DNA of 22,948 nucleotides from Gemmatimonadales bacterium (GCA_025929805.1 JAICPP010000022.1:1-22948); one strand, 5' to 3'; counted from the first letter of the stretch, positions 1-9,203 are shown. The notes: a model not told the origin generated them from the letters alone. Translations and numbers: made by a program.

Positions 1-204
1 CGCTGGGAACACACCTGGTGCCCAGGATGCAATTCGCTCCTGATCGAGCGCTTCGGCTACCACATCCTGAGTAACCGTATTGGAACATCCGGAACGTGCC
101 CCGACTGCGGCGCCCCGGTTCCTGGCATTTTCCTGAATCCGCGAGGCCCGAGCGAGCCGTCGCGGGGGCATGGGCGAATCAGGACTGTTGTACTGGGGCG
201 GTAG
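1..204 (+). CDS. AmmeMemoRadiSam-type radical SAM enzyme, C-terminal end (partial)
   Basis: The window opens inside a reading frame that codes for 67 residues and stops with TAG at 202-204. It begins RWEHTWCPGCNSLLIERFGY and continues through a CPDCGAPVPGIF motif. Two Cys pairs (CPGC and CPDC) spaced this way next to a LLIER..GY segment are typical of the C-terminal zinc-binding tail of the COG1180-related radical SAM proteins that occur with AMMECR1 and Memo homologues. The SAM-binding CxxxCxxC core lies upstream of the window, so the catalytic part cannot be checked. The last 20 or so residues after GIFLN look unconserved and run into the repeat-like DNA downstream. The function of these enzymes is poorly understood. 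Family assignment comes from the tail motif only. Confidence 0.72.
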   Translation, partial: RWEHTWCPGCNSLLIERFGYHILSNRIGTSGTCPDCGAPVPGIFLNPRGPSEPSRGHGRIRTVVLGR

Positions 205-351
205 GTACTGCGGTGGTACCCAGCACCACCCTGGCATCCACGTGGGCGGTAGCGGCGGTATGGCGGTACGGCGGTACCCCGGCACAAGGTGTAATTCGGG
301 AACGCTCTTACCGCTGCTACCGACATCCCGCCGTCCCGCCGTTCCTACCGC
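198..351. repeat. GCGGTA-rich tandem and inverted repeat region
   Basis: GCGGTA occurs at 198-203 and then four times in close spacing at 246-251, 255-260, 263-268 and 271-276. The complementary TACCGC appears at 309-314 and 346-351, with a near copy (TACCGA) at 318-323 and CCGCCG runs between. The two halves could form an imperfect GC-rich stem of about 30 bases per arm. The element fills most of the gap between the radical SAM gene and tamB. It may act as a transcription barrier or be an intergenic repeat family. Neither role can be shown from one copy. Confidence 0.5.
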
Positions 352-455
352 AGTGACGCCCGTCATGGTGACTATGTAGGCACCCTCCGCACAATGCGCG
401 TATATCAGTAGTGAACGCTTCCGGTTAGAAGCAGATCTTCTTCCCATCGGAGCCC

Positions 456-3400
456 ATGTCCAGCTCGGTACGCCGCTGGGGTCGTCCTCTCGCCATCATC
501 GGCACCAGCCTCCTGACGCTGGTAGTCACCGTTCTTGCTCTGCTGCAGTTCCCGCCGGTCGCCACCTGGGTCATGCGTCGGCTTGTCACTGTGGTGCCGC
601 TCAACCCCGGCTACGAGCTGGAGGTCGGCAGCGTGAGCGGTGACTGGCTCCATCGTCTCGCGCTGGACGACGTGCGATTGATCCGGAACAATCGGGAGCT
701 CGCCCGGGTCGAACGGCTCGAAGCAGGCTACGACCTGCGGCAACTCCGCGGGGCGGAGACCCGGCTTCGGGAGTTGAAGGTGGATGGCGCGCAGGCAGTA
801 GCTCGCCGAGAGGGCGACGGCTGGGACCTGGCCAACGCACTGAGACGCTCGGCGGATACGACCGGTGGTGGCGGCAGCTTCAGGATCGAGCGGCTGGAGC
901 TTCGCGATGTCCAGCTGGCGGCGGAGCTGAGGCCTGACTCCGCACTCAGGGTGCGCGGGCTGAGCCTGCGCGCCCGCAATCTCATGGTGGGAGAGCAGGT
1001 GCTCGTCAACCTGAACCAGCTCAGTGCCGCAGTCGCAGCCCCAGGCAGTGCCCAGTGGTTCGCGGTGGCAACCCAGGGCGCAGTCACAGCCGACGAGTTT
1101 CGCTTCGATCCCATTCGGATCCAGACCGAGCAGAGCCGCATCGTCGGACGGGCCGTGCTGCCGCGTGACCTCAATAACCCTCGCCAAGTGGACCGGCTCG
1201 ATCTTCGCTTCCAGGCGACCCCGCTCGCACTGGCCGATCTGGCGGCGGTGGTTCCCTCGGTCACACCAGTAGGAGACCTCCGGGTGGAGGCGAGCGCCGA
1301 GGGTAGCGGAAACGGGTTGGTGACGGCGCGAATGGGGGCACGCCTGGATGAGGCGTTGCTCAGCGTGAATGCTATCGCTCCGCTCCCCAACAGAGGAGTC
1401 GACTACCGGGTGCGCGCGCAGATGCGCCGGCTCGATCCAGCTCGGCTCTACCGCGCCGCACCGTCAGGCAGTCTCAACGGCACCGTCGAAATGGCGCTGC
1501 ATGGAGAATCGCTCGAGACTGCCGATGGACGGTTTGCTCTCCGACTGACGCCTTCCCGGCTGGCCGGAAACGCGGTCAAGCGGCTGTCGCTCCGCGCCGA
1601 CCTCCGCGGCGGCAGCGCGGGATTGGTGCTGAGAGGGTCCCTCGAGCGGGGAACGCTCAGCGCAGCCGGCCAGGTCCGCCCCTTCGATTCGATTCCCCAA
1701 TTCCGTCTCCGCGGCACCACGACAGGTCTTCCGGGCACCGATGCCATCGCCCGCGCGCTGGCCGGCGACTCGGGCTGGCCATCGCTGAACATCCGCTTTC
1801 AACTGGCCGGGGCAGGGCGCGCCACCGAAGAAACCCGCCTCACCGGCAACGTGATACTTGCTGCGCTGCGGCAGAATGGCGATCGAGTCCCGCTGGGCAA
1901 CGCCAGAATAACCCTTTCGAGAGGTCGGCTCGATGCCCGTCCCGAGCTGCTGGTCGGCGACGGCAGGATTACCGCCCACGTAATCGCCCGAATGGGCGAT
2001 CCACTCACCTACGAGGTGCGCCGCGGGACGATCGTAGGAGTGAATCTCGTCCAGCTGTCCCAAGACTCCAGCTTGGCCCCCCTCTCGGGGCGCTTCTCCC
2101 TCAAAGGCCGAGGTGTCTCGCCCTCGGAAGTGGTCGCGTCCGGCCGCTTCGAGCTGGATACAGTGCGCTACGACTCGCATCAGGCTGAGCAGCTCGTAGG
2201 CCAGGCGCGGCTCGCCCATCGCCGCGCCAGCCTGGAGCTCGACGCGAGGCTTCAGGGTGGACGCCTCGCGATCGAGGTGGACGGCCGCCCCTTGGACCGT
2301 TCCAAGACCTTTCGTGTACGCAGTGCTCGGCTCGACCGGGCTGACCTAGGCAGTCTCCTCGGCAGGCCGGACCTGGCGGGTCCGGTCACCCTGCATGCGA
2401 GCGCGACCGGCCGCTGGCGCGGGAAGCTCCGCTCAATGTGGGGGCAGGTGCTCGTGGCGCCCTCCCGCCTGGGGCGGATCGAGGTCGGCGCCGGATCAGT
2501 CGATTTCGTGCTCAGCGGAGAGCGACTCACCTATGACGGTTCGCTCCGGACCAACGGAGGCGCGCTGGCGCTTGCCGGCGAAGGACGCCCATTCGGCGAC
2601 GTCGCCTCATTCGTGGTTCGACGCGGCCGCGCCGACTCGATCGATGTCGGAACTCTCCTGGGCCGTTCCGACCTCAGCACCAGCATCAATGCGCGGTTCA
2701 GCGGCGCTCTGGCGGGAGCCTCCCCGGAGAGCACCCGGGCCGACCTGTCGCTCCAGCTGCTCCCCTCGCGTGTCAATCGCGCCCTGGTTCAGGGCGGCCG
2801 AGTAGCGTTGCAGCTCGATCAGGGCACGCTTCAGGGTGACCTGCGCCTGGAGGGAAGAGATGGTGCACTTGCAGCCAAACTGTCGGGGAGCACCAGCAAA
2901 GCCATGCAGCTTCGCACTGCCGGCACCCTCCGGCTCGAGCGCCTGGCCCGCTGGACCGGCAGGCCCAACGCCGACGGCCGCCTCGAATCAAGGTTTGATC
3001 TGGTAGCTGCCGGCGACAGCCTGGGTCTCGTCTCTGTGGGCGGAACCGTCGATGCAATCGGCGGCGTCGGGGACGTCCGGCTCCACGCGTTGCATGTCGC
3101 GCTTCGACCTGAAGCCGGAGCGATCCAGGTCGACACCCTCTTCATTCGATCCAACGCGGCCGCACTCGATGGGCAGGGCCGAGTGGCGCTGCGAGAGAAT
3201 GCTGGATCGGACACGCTACGGATCAGCGGCATCACCTACGATGTCACGCCGGTGGCGGCGCTCGCCGGGGTCGACTCGATCTCCCTGGACTCGGCTCGGG
3301 TGGCGCTGACCATGAGCGGACCGGCCTGGCGCTGGCGACTGAACGCCGAGGGCCAGGTCAATGGTCTCCTGGCTGGCGGGAACCTCGCCGAGCGCGCCAC

Positions 3401-5519
3401 CCTCCGCGCCACTGCTGCTCTCGACAGCACCCGCCTCTCGCAGCTCAGAGGTGAGCTTCGGGTGACCGACGCGGCGTACGGGAAGGTGAGAATTCCGGAG
3501 GGCCGGCTCTCACTGCGCTATGACTCGCTGCTTACCGCGGACATGGACGTCGCTGTGGGTGACAGCGTACGACTTGGGGCAGCCCTTCGAGGCTCGGTAG
3601 GCGACACGATCCGGGCGCGCCTCGAGCGCCTAGACATCCTCGAGGGTGGCCGTGACTGGGCGTTGGAGCAGCCTGCCGAATTACAGCTGCGTCCCGAGCT
3701 GTCGGTGGATGGCCTGGCGCTGCGGGCGGGGCAGCGCCGCGTCATCCTGGATGGGGTGTTGAATCTCCGGAACACGAGCGACATCGCGCTTCGGGTCACC
3801 AACGTGGATCTGGAGGTCCTTCGTGCCGCTGGTTTGGCGCCGATCGGCGGCCGGCTGGACGGATGGCTGCGACTGGCCGGTCCAGCTGCCGCCCCCACCC
3901 TCGAGGGCAGCATCGGGCTCGGCATCCGGCGCAAGGACGGAAACGAGATCGGGCGGCTCCGGACCGATCTGGACTGGACCCACGAAGCGCTCCGTATCGA
4001 CGCGACGGCGGTGTCTCGAGAAGGTGGCCGGCTGACTCTGAACGGCATGATACCATGGCGGCTGGTCCTCACGCCTGCCGATAGTGGGGTCGGAGTGGGG
4101 GCCGCACGCGGCACGGGTGACACCCTCGCACTGGCACTTCGGGCCGACAGCTTCGACCTCCGCGTTTTCGATCCGCTACTGCCTCCGAAGAGCGCACGCG
4201 ATCTCGAGGGTCTGTTGGTAATGGATGCGCGTGTCGGCGGGACACCCGAAGCTCCCCGGGCGAATGGCACCATGCAGGTCACTCGAGCGGCGCTCACCGT
4301 GCCGGCGATAGACGTGAGCTATGAGCGGGGCGAGCTGGTGGGTCAGATGACTGGCGATGAGCTTCGGATCGAGCGGCTCGAGCTGCGCACCGATGATGAT
4401 GAGCGTCTCACGGCAACCGGCCGGGTCCGGCTGCGACCCCTTACCGACCCCGCTCTCGATCTCACAGCGGAGTTGACGGATTTCCGCATCTCGAATTCGC
4501 CGACGCTGCGGTCGGTGGCCTCGGGGCAGCTCAGACTCGAGGGTACCGCCCAGAAACCCTCCCTGTCTGGTAAGCTCACCCTGGGCCGGACGGACATTAT
4601 CGTCGGGAAGAGCGACGCATCTCCGACCCTGGAGAAGGTGGAGCTTAGGCCGGAGGACCTACGGCAGGTTGCCCGCGACTTTGGGCCGGCCGTACTGGAA
4701 CGGGCGGAGGAGAGCCCGGGTTTGACGGACCGCTTCCGGCTCGATCTCGATCTGCGACTGCCGCGACGAGTCTGGTTCCGGCGGAGGGAGAGCCCCACGG
4801 CAGACATCGAGCTCAGCGGCCGGATCCGGCTTCGGCAGGAGCCGAACCAACCGATGCAGTTTTTCGGTCGGGACGAGCCGGTGCCCGGTCGTGGCAGACT
4901 GAACGTTTATGGAGCCGAGTTCCGGCTCACCGGCGGGGAAATCATTCTCGCCGGGCCGGCTGATTCGACCAGGCTGGATGTAACCGCGCAGTATCGCGTG
5001 CCCACCGAAGGAGACGCGGAGGACGAAGGGGTGCTCATCGAGGTGGCGGCATCGGGCCCGGTAGACAGCCTCGCCCTCGAGTTCACCGGTGATCCGGAGA
5101 TGAGCCAGGACGACGTGTTGTCGTATCTGGTCACCGGCAAGCCCGCCTCGGACAATCCCCTCGCCGAGCAGGCAACGGATGGGGAAAGCACGGGCGAGAG
5201 GGGTGCGGCAGTCGCACTCAGCAGGCTGACCCAGAGCCTGTCGAGCGCGGCGGAAGAGGGGTTGGGGCTCGATGTCTTCCAGGTCCGACAGGAGGGACTC
5301 CACGGGCTGACCTTGACCGCCGGCCGCTACATCGGGTCACGCATCTTCCTGAACCTTCACCTCCCGATCGAGTTCGGCGGTGAGGCAGAGCAGACGCCGG
5401 GCACGACCCTCGGACCGACTTTCGAACTGGAGTACCTGGCGGAGCGCTGGCTCCGCGCCAACGTTCGAGCCGGAAACGTCCCGCCGCGGTTTACGCTACG
5501 GAGTCGCTACGCGTACTGA
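456..5519 (+). CDS. tamB: TamB-like translocation/assembly module, inner-membrane-anchored (DUF490/AsmA-like)
   Basis: A 1687-residue protein with one N-terminal membrane anchor (about residues 10-30, hydrophobic stretch IIGTSLLTLVVTVLALL), followed by a very long beta-rich region and a C-terminal DUF490/TamB domain (about 1330-1687). TamB-like signatures include the GRGRLNVYGAEFRLTGGEI block, the late MSQDDVLSYLVTGKP block and an aromatic end (RSRYAY). A segment with the pattern xGxLLGRxDL occurs at about residues 628 and 730, suggesting internal repetition of AsmA-like units. TamB proteins span the periplasm as a hydrophobic beta-taco groove that moves phospholipid or helps outer-membrane protein insertion with TamA. 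At 1687 residues it is longer than E. coli TamB (about 1260). The ATG at 456 is preceded by a close GGAG (449-452). A TamA-like barrel gene follows directly, supporting the call. Confidence 0.93.
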   Translation: MSSSVRRWGRPLAIIGTSLLTLVVTVLALLQFPPVATWVMRRLVTVVPLNPGYELEVGSVSGDWLHRLALDDVRLIRNNRELARVERLEAGYDLRQLRGAETRLRELKVDGAQAVARREGDGWDLANALRRSADTTGGGGSFRIERLELRDVQLAAELRPDSALRVRGLSLRARNLMVGEQVLVNLNQLSAAVAAPGSAQWFAVATQGAVTADEFRFDPIRIQTEQSRIVGRAVLPRDLNNPRQVDRLDLRFQATPLALADLAAVVPSVTPVGDLRVEASAEGSGNGLVTARMGARLDEALLSVNAIAPLPNRGVDYRVRAQMRRLDPARLYRAAPSGSLNGTVEMALHGESLETADGRFALRLTPSRLAGNAVKRLSLRADLRGGSAGLVLRGSLERGTLSAAGQVRPFDSIPQFRLRGTTTGLPGTDAIARALAGDSGWPSLNIRFQLAGAGRATEETRLTGNVILAALRQNGDRVPLGNARITLSRGRLDARPELLVGDGRITAHVIARMGDPLTYEVRRGTIVGVNLVQLSQDSSLAPLSGRFSLKGRGVSPSEVVASGRFELDTVRYDSHQAEQLVGQARLAHRRASLELDARLQGGRLAIEVDGRPLDRSKTFRVRSARLDRADLGSLLGRPDLAGPVTLHASATGRWRGKLRSMWGQVLVAPSRLGRIEVGAGSVDFVLSGERLTYDGSLRTNGGALALAGEGRPFGDVASFVVRRGRADSIDVGTLLGRSDLSTSINARFSGALAGASPESTRADLSLQLLPSRVNRALVQGGRVALQLDQGTLQGDLRLEGRDGALAAKLSGSTSKAMQLRTAGTLRLERLARWTGRPNADGRLESRFDLVAAGDSLGLVSVGGTVDAIGGVGDVRLHALHVALRPEAGAIQVDTLFIRSNAAALDGQGRVALRENAGSDTLRISGITYDVTPVAALAGVDSISLDSARVALTMSGPAWRWRLNAEGQVNGLLAGGNLAERATLRATAALDSTRLSQLRGELRVTDAAYGKVRIPEGRLSLRYDSLLTADMDVAVGDSVRLGAALRGSVGDTIRARLERLDILEGGRDWALEQPAELQLRPELSVDGLALRAGQRRVILDGVLNLRNTSDIALRVTNVDLEVLRAAGLAPIGGRLDGWLRLAGPAAAPTLEGSIGLGIRRKDGNEIGRLRTDLDWTHEALRIDATAVSREGGRLTLNGMIPWRLVLTPADSGVGVGAARGTGDTLALALRADSFDLRVFDPLLPPKSARDLEGLLVMDARVGGTPEAPRANGTMQVTRAALTVPAIDVSYERGELVGQMTGDELRIERLELRTDDDERLTATGRVRLRPLTDPALDLTAELTDFRISNSPTLRSVASGQLRLEGTAQKPSLSGKLTLGRTDIIVGKSDASPTLEKVELRPEDLRQVARDFGPAVLERAEESPGLTDRFRLDLDLRLPRRVWFRRRESPTADIELSGRIRLRQEPNQPMQFFGRDEPVPGRGRLNVYGAEFRLTGGEIILAGPADSTRLDVTAQYRVPTEGDAEDEGVLIEVAASGPVDSLALEFTGDPEMSQDDVLSYLVTGKPASDNPLAEQATDGESTGERGAAVALSRLTQSLSSAAEEGLGLDVFQVRQEGLHGLTLTAGRYIGSRIFLNLHLPIEFGGEAEQTPGTTLGPTFELEYLAERWLRANVRAGNVPPRFTLRSRYAY

Positions 5520-5523
5520 ACGA

Positions 5524-7656
5524 CTGCGGATAGCGGTTGTCTTACTGGCCGGCGCGGCGCCTCCGCTCGGTGCGCAGGACGCACTCAGCCGGGTGGGTCC
5601 TCAGACCGAGGTGAAATCCATCGAGTTCCGCTTCGAGGGAAAGCAGACTCTCGAGGAGAAGGACCTGCGCGGGAAGATCGGACTCACGGCGCGCGGCAGC
5701 CTCGTCGGGCTCCGGCGCTTTTTCGGGTTCCTGCCCTTCGTGTCGCCCGTGGGCGTTCACCCCTTCGATCCGTTGGAGCTGCAGCGCGACGTAGTTCGGC
5801 TGCGTAACCACTACCAGCGATCGGGCTTCTTGAAGGCCGAGGTCAGCTACGACGTGCGCTACGATGCGGAGCCCGATCTGGTGGAGGTGGCCTATGTAAT
5901 AAAGGAAGGACCACCCGTACTGGTGCGCTCACTTCGGTTCGCAGGTGACAGCGCTGGATTGAGCTTCCCTCCAGAGGTTGCTGCGGACTGGACCCAGTTC
6001 GTGCGCCGGCAAGAGCGAGGCGTCGAGCGCTTCAGCCAGGACCAGCAGCGAAACCTCGCCGACACGACGACGCGGTGGCTTCGGGACCACGGGTACCCGT
6101 TCGCGATGGCCCAACCCAGTGCATCGGTGGATACGGCCGCAGACCGGGCCGACGTAACGGTGCGGGTCCGTCCGGGAATGCGTGCGCGGATCAGAGAGAT
6201 AGCGGTAACCGGCAACCGCGACATTCCGGCGCGCCATGTGACCAGGCAGCTGCCGGTAGAGCCGGGCGACTGGTACAACGCGGGTGAGCTCGAGAAGGGT
6301 CGCCGCCAACTGGTGCAGCTCGACCTGGTGCGACTCGCCCTGTTCGACGTACCGCGCACGAGCGCCGACGATACGAGTGTGGTCGTGCAGCTCGGGATCA
6401 CCGAGAATCCTCCCCGTCTGGTCCGGGGAGAGGCCGGTCTGTCGTCCGGCGGCGGCCTTTCCGGCGAGGTGGATTGGACTCATCGTACCTTTCTGGGTGG
6501 ATTGCGCACGTTCACGGCGACCGCTTCGGCCCAGACCGGCGCGCTTTCTTTCGAGACTCCACCTCAGCAGCTCTATCGCCTCTCGCTGACCCTATTCCAA
6601 CCGTACGTGGGCGACCGGCGTCTCGCCCTGGCGGCCGGACCGTTCGTGGAGTACCGCGATGATCTGCGGGACCGCTCTCGAGCGGTGGGTGTGGAGACCT
6701 CGCTGGTGTACGCCGCGGGTCCGCTCCGATCCCTCACGCTGGGGTACTCACTCTCTCATCGCCGGATCCTGGACTACGGGTTCGGGGAGAATCTGGACCC
6801 GGTCGAGTATCTCCCGATCCTGGGGCTCGCTGACTCCACTGCAGCAGGCCGACTCGGTACCTTGCGAAACCGAAGTGCGATCAGCCTGCAGGGCAGCTAC
6901 GGCCGTCTCGACCAGTTCGCCAACCCGCGGCGGGGTTACGTGCTGCGGCCCCGCATCGAGGTCACCACGCCGGGCGGATTCAATAGCGCGGAATACCTGC
7001 TGCTCGACATCGGTGGTACCGCATTCCTGCCGATCACCTCTACCATCGGCTTTACCCTGCGTGTGGGCGCAGGACGCATCTACCCCTTCGGCCGAAGCCT
7101 CGAGCAGGTCGACCAGGAATCTCCCTTTGTGTCCCTCCTTCGTTTAGGCGATGTCCCGTTCACCGCCGGAGGAACCCGCGACGTGCGCGGGTGGGGCAGC
7201 CAGCTGGTCGGCCCCAAACTCCCGGAAGTTCGCCGGGAGACCGAGGCTGGAGTGACCAACCTCATCGCGGAGCGATACGCTCCGGTCGGCGGACTCGCTC
7301 GGCTGCTGGGGAGCGCCGAGGTCCAGCTCCCACTGCCAGGTTTCAGTGACGCCTGGCAGACCTTCCTCTTTTTTGATAGCGGGCGGATCTGGACGCCTGA
7401 CAACCGGTTTGCGCTCAACGCCGGCGAACTGGACCAGGACGAATACTTCGCATCGGTCGGCGCGGGCATCGGTTACGAGACGGTCGTCGGCGCGATTCAA
7501 CTTGCGGTTGGATACAAGCTGAACCCCTCCGCGTTGGACGTGCGATCCCCGCAGGGCGTGCTCGAGGCGCTCGAGGAAGGGCGGCCACTCAGTTCCGTCC
7601 CCACGAAATCCCGCCGGCGGCTGCATCTGCACTTTGCCATCGGCTCGAGCTTCTAA
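5524..7656 (+). CDS. tamA: TamA/BamA-family outer-membrane barrel (Omp85), start codon uncertain
   Basis: An Omp85-type protein of about 710 residues from CTG 5524. The order is a signal peptide (RIAVVLLAGAAPPLGAQ), three POTRA-like units, then a 16-strand-type barrel. The POTRA units cover about residues 30-125, 126-220 and 221-305; the third carries IREIAVTGNRDIPARHV. The conserved loop-6 motif is VRGW at about residues 554-557, and the protein ends in a terminal Phe (HFAIGSSF) as outer-membrane barrels do. Three POTRAs fit TamA better than BamA, and tamB lies directly upstream, the reverse of the E. coli tamA-tamB order. The start is odd. The frame is open back to GTG 5380, but that adds 48 residues before the signal peptide and overlaps tamB by 140 bases. 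No ATG, GTG or TTG lies in between. CTG 5524, four bases after the tamB stop, gives a clean signal peptide, so I prefer a coupled non-canonical start. Confidence 0.88.
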   Translation: MRIAVVLLAGAAPPLGAQDALSRVGPQTEVKSIEFRFEGKQTLEEKDLRGKIGLTARGSLVGLRRFFGFLPFVSPVGVHPFDPLELQRDVVRLRNHYQRSGFLKAEVSYDVRYDAEPDLVEVAYVIKEGPPVLVRSLRFAGDSAGLSFPPEVAADWTQFVRRQERGVERFSQDQQRNLADTTTRWLRDHGYPFAMAQPSASVDTAADRADVTVRVRPGMRARIREIAVTGNRDIPARHVTRQLPVEPGDWYNAGELEKGRRQLVQLDLVRLALFDVPRTSADDTSVVVQLGITENPPRLVRGEAGLSSGGGLSGEVDWTHRTFLGGLRTFTATASAQTGALSFETPPQQLYRLSLTLFQPYVGDRRLALAAGPFVEYRDDLRDRSRAVGVETSLVYAAGPLRSLTLGYSLSHRRILDYGFGENLDPVEYLPILGLADSTAAGRLGTLRNRSAISLQGSYGRLDQFANPRRGYVLRPRIEVTTPGGFNSAEYLLLDIGGTAFLPITSTIGFTLRVGAGRIYPFGRSLEQVDQESPFVSLLRLGDVPFTAGGTRDVRGWGSQLVGPKLPEVRRETEAGVTNLIAERYAPVGGLARLLGSAEVQLPLPGFSDAWQTFLFFDSGRIWTPDNRFALNAGELDQDEYFASVGAGIGYETVVGAIQLAVGYKLNPSALDVRSPQGVLEALEEGRPLSSVPTKSRRRLHLHFAIGSSF

Positions 7657-7718
7657 GGTTCCGTCACGAATTGGGTTCCCCGCCGGTTCCGTACAGGGAC
7701 TACCCCTTCATCTCTACC

Positions 7719-7722
7719 GGAG
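7719..7722 (+). promoter_or_regulatory. Ribosome binding site of the lipoprotein gene
   Basis: GGAG six bases before the ATG at 7729. It fixes the start of the lipoprotein gene because the lipobox then sits at a normal distance (Cys22). Confidence 0.6.
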
Positions 7723-7728
7723 CCCACC

Positions 7729-8460
7729 ATGCGACTCGACTCGCGACTCAAATGGCCCGCGGTTTTCGTTCCTCTCCTGCTCCTGCCGGCCTGTGACAAA
7801 TCGCCAACACCTGCCGAACCAGCGGTGGACGCCAGGCAGGAGGTTGCCACTGCCGAGCTAAGTACCGCTCCAGCTCCCTTCGCCGAAGCTCAAGTGTTCT
7901 TCGAGCTCAACACCACCGATCACGATATGGGATTCCAAGTCTTCCTCGATGCCGAAGGATGGCAGCGGGCGAGTCTCTTCGATCCAGAGGGACGCCGGCT
8001 CTTCGGGATCCATGCCGATGGGCCCCTGGCGGAGATCGGGATCACCGAGCTTCGCTTCGAGAGCGAGGAGCCCTCGCCGGCCGAGGTGCGGTCCCGCTTC
8101 CCGGCTGGGCGCTACACGTTCAGGGGCGAAACTGTCGAGGGACAGAACTTGGTAAGTGAGGTGTCGCTCTCGCAGCGCATGCTCGAAGCTCCCAGCTTCA
8201 CTCCCCGGAATGGCCAGCTCGTAGATAAGGAAAACACCGTGGTCCGCTGGAATGCGCCTGGCGCCGAGGAGGTCGAGGTGATCCTAGAGCAAGATGAGCT
8301 CGGGCACGTTCTCGATGTCACGATCTCTGCCTCGACCACCAGTCTGACGGTCCCGCGTCAGTTCCTGCGGCGGGGAAGAGAATACAAGATCGAGATACTT
8401 GCGATCGGGGAGAACGGGAATCGAACCATCGCGGAGAGCACCTTTCGAACCAGGCCATAG
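7729..8460 (+). CDS. Predicted lipoprotein with fibronectin-III-like C-terminal domain
   Basis: A 243-residue protein starting MRLDSRLKWPAVFVPLLLLP with the lipobox L19-P20-A21-C22, so it is probably lipidated and sent to the envelope. After a Pro/Ala-rich linker (to about residue 50) there is a beta-rich region of about 100 residues that I do not recognise. A C-terminal segment (about 155-243) has the look of a fibronectin type III or other Ig-like fold (APSFTPRNGQLVDKENTVVRW, then EYKIEILAIGENGNRT). No catalytic motif is visible. It follows the tam genes by 72 bases with its own GGAG site, so it may be cotranscribed and could be an envelope-associated binding protein. Function is unknown. 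Confidence 0.82.
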   Translation: MRLDSRLKWPAVFVPLLLLPACDKSPTPAEPAVDARQEVATAELSTAPAPFAEAQVFFELNTTDHDMGFQVFLDAEGWQRASLFDPEGRRLFGIHADGPLAEIGITELRFESEEPSPAEVRSRFPAGRYTFRGETVEGQNLVSEVSLSQRMLEAPSFTPRNGQLVDKENTVVRWNAPGAEEVEVILEQDELGHVLDVTISASTTSLTVPRQFLRRGREYKIEILAIGENGNRTIAESTFRTRP

Positions 8461-8477
8461 GCCAGGTAGGGTAGGGC

Positions 8478-8830
8478 TCAAGGCCCCCATCGGGCTGGAG
8501 AACCCCGCACGTCCACGTGCAGGAAAGGCCCGTGCGAACAGTTACCCCGGCAAAGGCCGAGCCCACCCTCGAACGGCTGATACCAGCTCTTCGGCGAGGG
8601 GCCTCGATGACGCCGGCGAGGGCTCGGGCATCGTCCACGTAGATGTCGGCCGCGTCGCCGTACACGTATCGCCTGTGCGGGTCTCGTTGCCGATCGACCG
8701 ATTGTAGAAGGGCGTGCGATACCCGCTCATGACTCGGAAGGTCGTGGCGGAAATGCCCGCACTCCGAACCTCCTCCAACAGCATCTCCAGTTTGAGCAGC
8801 AGCCGCTCACGGAGGACCAGGTGGATCCGA
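8478..8830 (-). pseudogene. Decayed peptidase M15A (D-Ala-D-Ala carboxypeptidase-like) remnant
   Basis: On the minus strand a recognisable M15A/YcbK-like peptidase can be read only by changing frame. The first frame carries LRERLLLKLEMLLEEV and FRVMSGYRTPFYNRSIGNE. A second frame carries YVYGDAADIYVDDARALAGV. A third frame carries FEGGLGLCRGNCSHGPFL, then HVDVRGSPARWGP and a stop at 8478-8480. These pieces are in the right family order. The family normally has SRHxxGxAAD, but here the zinc His position reads Tyr (RYVYGDAAD). The Asp/Gly-rich stretch expected between IYVD and DARAL seems deleted. At least two frameshifts, a deletion and a lost zinc ligand make this a pseudogene. The N-terminal part is not recognisable upstream of about 8830. 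The intact enzyme would have trimmed peptidoglycan stem peptides. Confidence 0.8.
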
Positions 8831-9203
8831 TATTCTGTTGTGGTACACGGTTCCTCTGGTGTTTCCGCTCCTAATCGTACTCGTCGCCGTTGTTTCTTTC
8901 CTTCCGTTTTTCCTGTTTCGGTCAAAGAGAAAGGAGGCCATCTGCGTCTTCGCAGTAGCAGCCATATACCTCGCGATCGGCAGCTTGTGCGTCTCTATAG
9001 GGTCGAAGGTTCGAATTCTGGGGTTGCCAGCCACCTGCGTAACCACCCCTGGCCGTCTCCGGTCCTGTCGCATATGATCTTTCGAATCCCCGCGTCGGCA
9101 TTGTGCCTACGGGGGGTTCTCCGAGACGGGCCGGAGGGTCGAGCCCGTGCAGTGGGGGAGGCTCGAGTCCCGATAATGGCGAGGTTTCGTGCTGCAGTGA
9201 GAA

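Noticed and set aside
405..1187. A 260-residue minus-strand frame inside tamB
   Set aside because: It lies wholly opposite tamB and its composition is that of a complement of high-GC coding DNA; no motif was recognised.
8542..8925. A 127-residue minus-strand protein
   Set aside because: Only its middle part matches M15 peptidases; its end is out of frame with the conserved blocks, so it is a piece of the pseudogene, not a gene.
9000..9035. GGTTCGAATTC resembles a tRNA T-arm
   Set aside because: The flanking bases do not form a five-pair T stem (GAAGG against TCTGG), and no anticodon arm or matching acceptor stem was found upstream.
8838..9077. Small two-helix membrane protein starting at TTG
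   Set aside because: No well-placed ribosome site, weak codon bias, a tail that looks random, and it lies across a decayed region. Possible, but not supportable as a gene.
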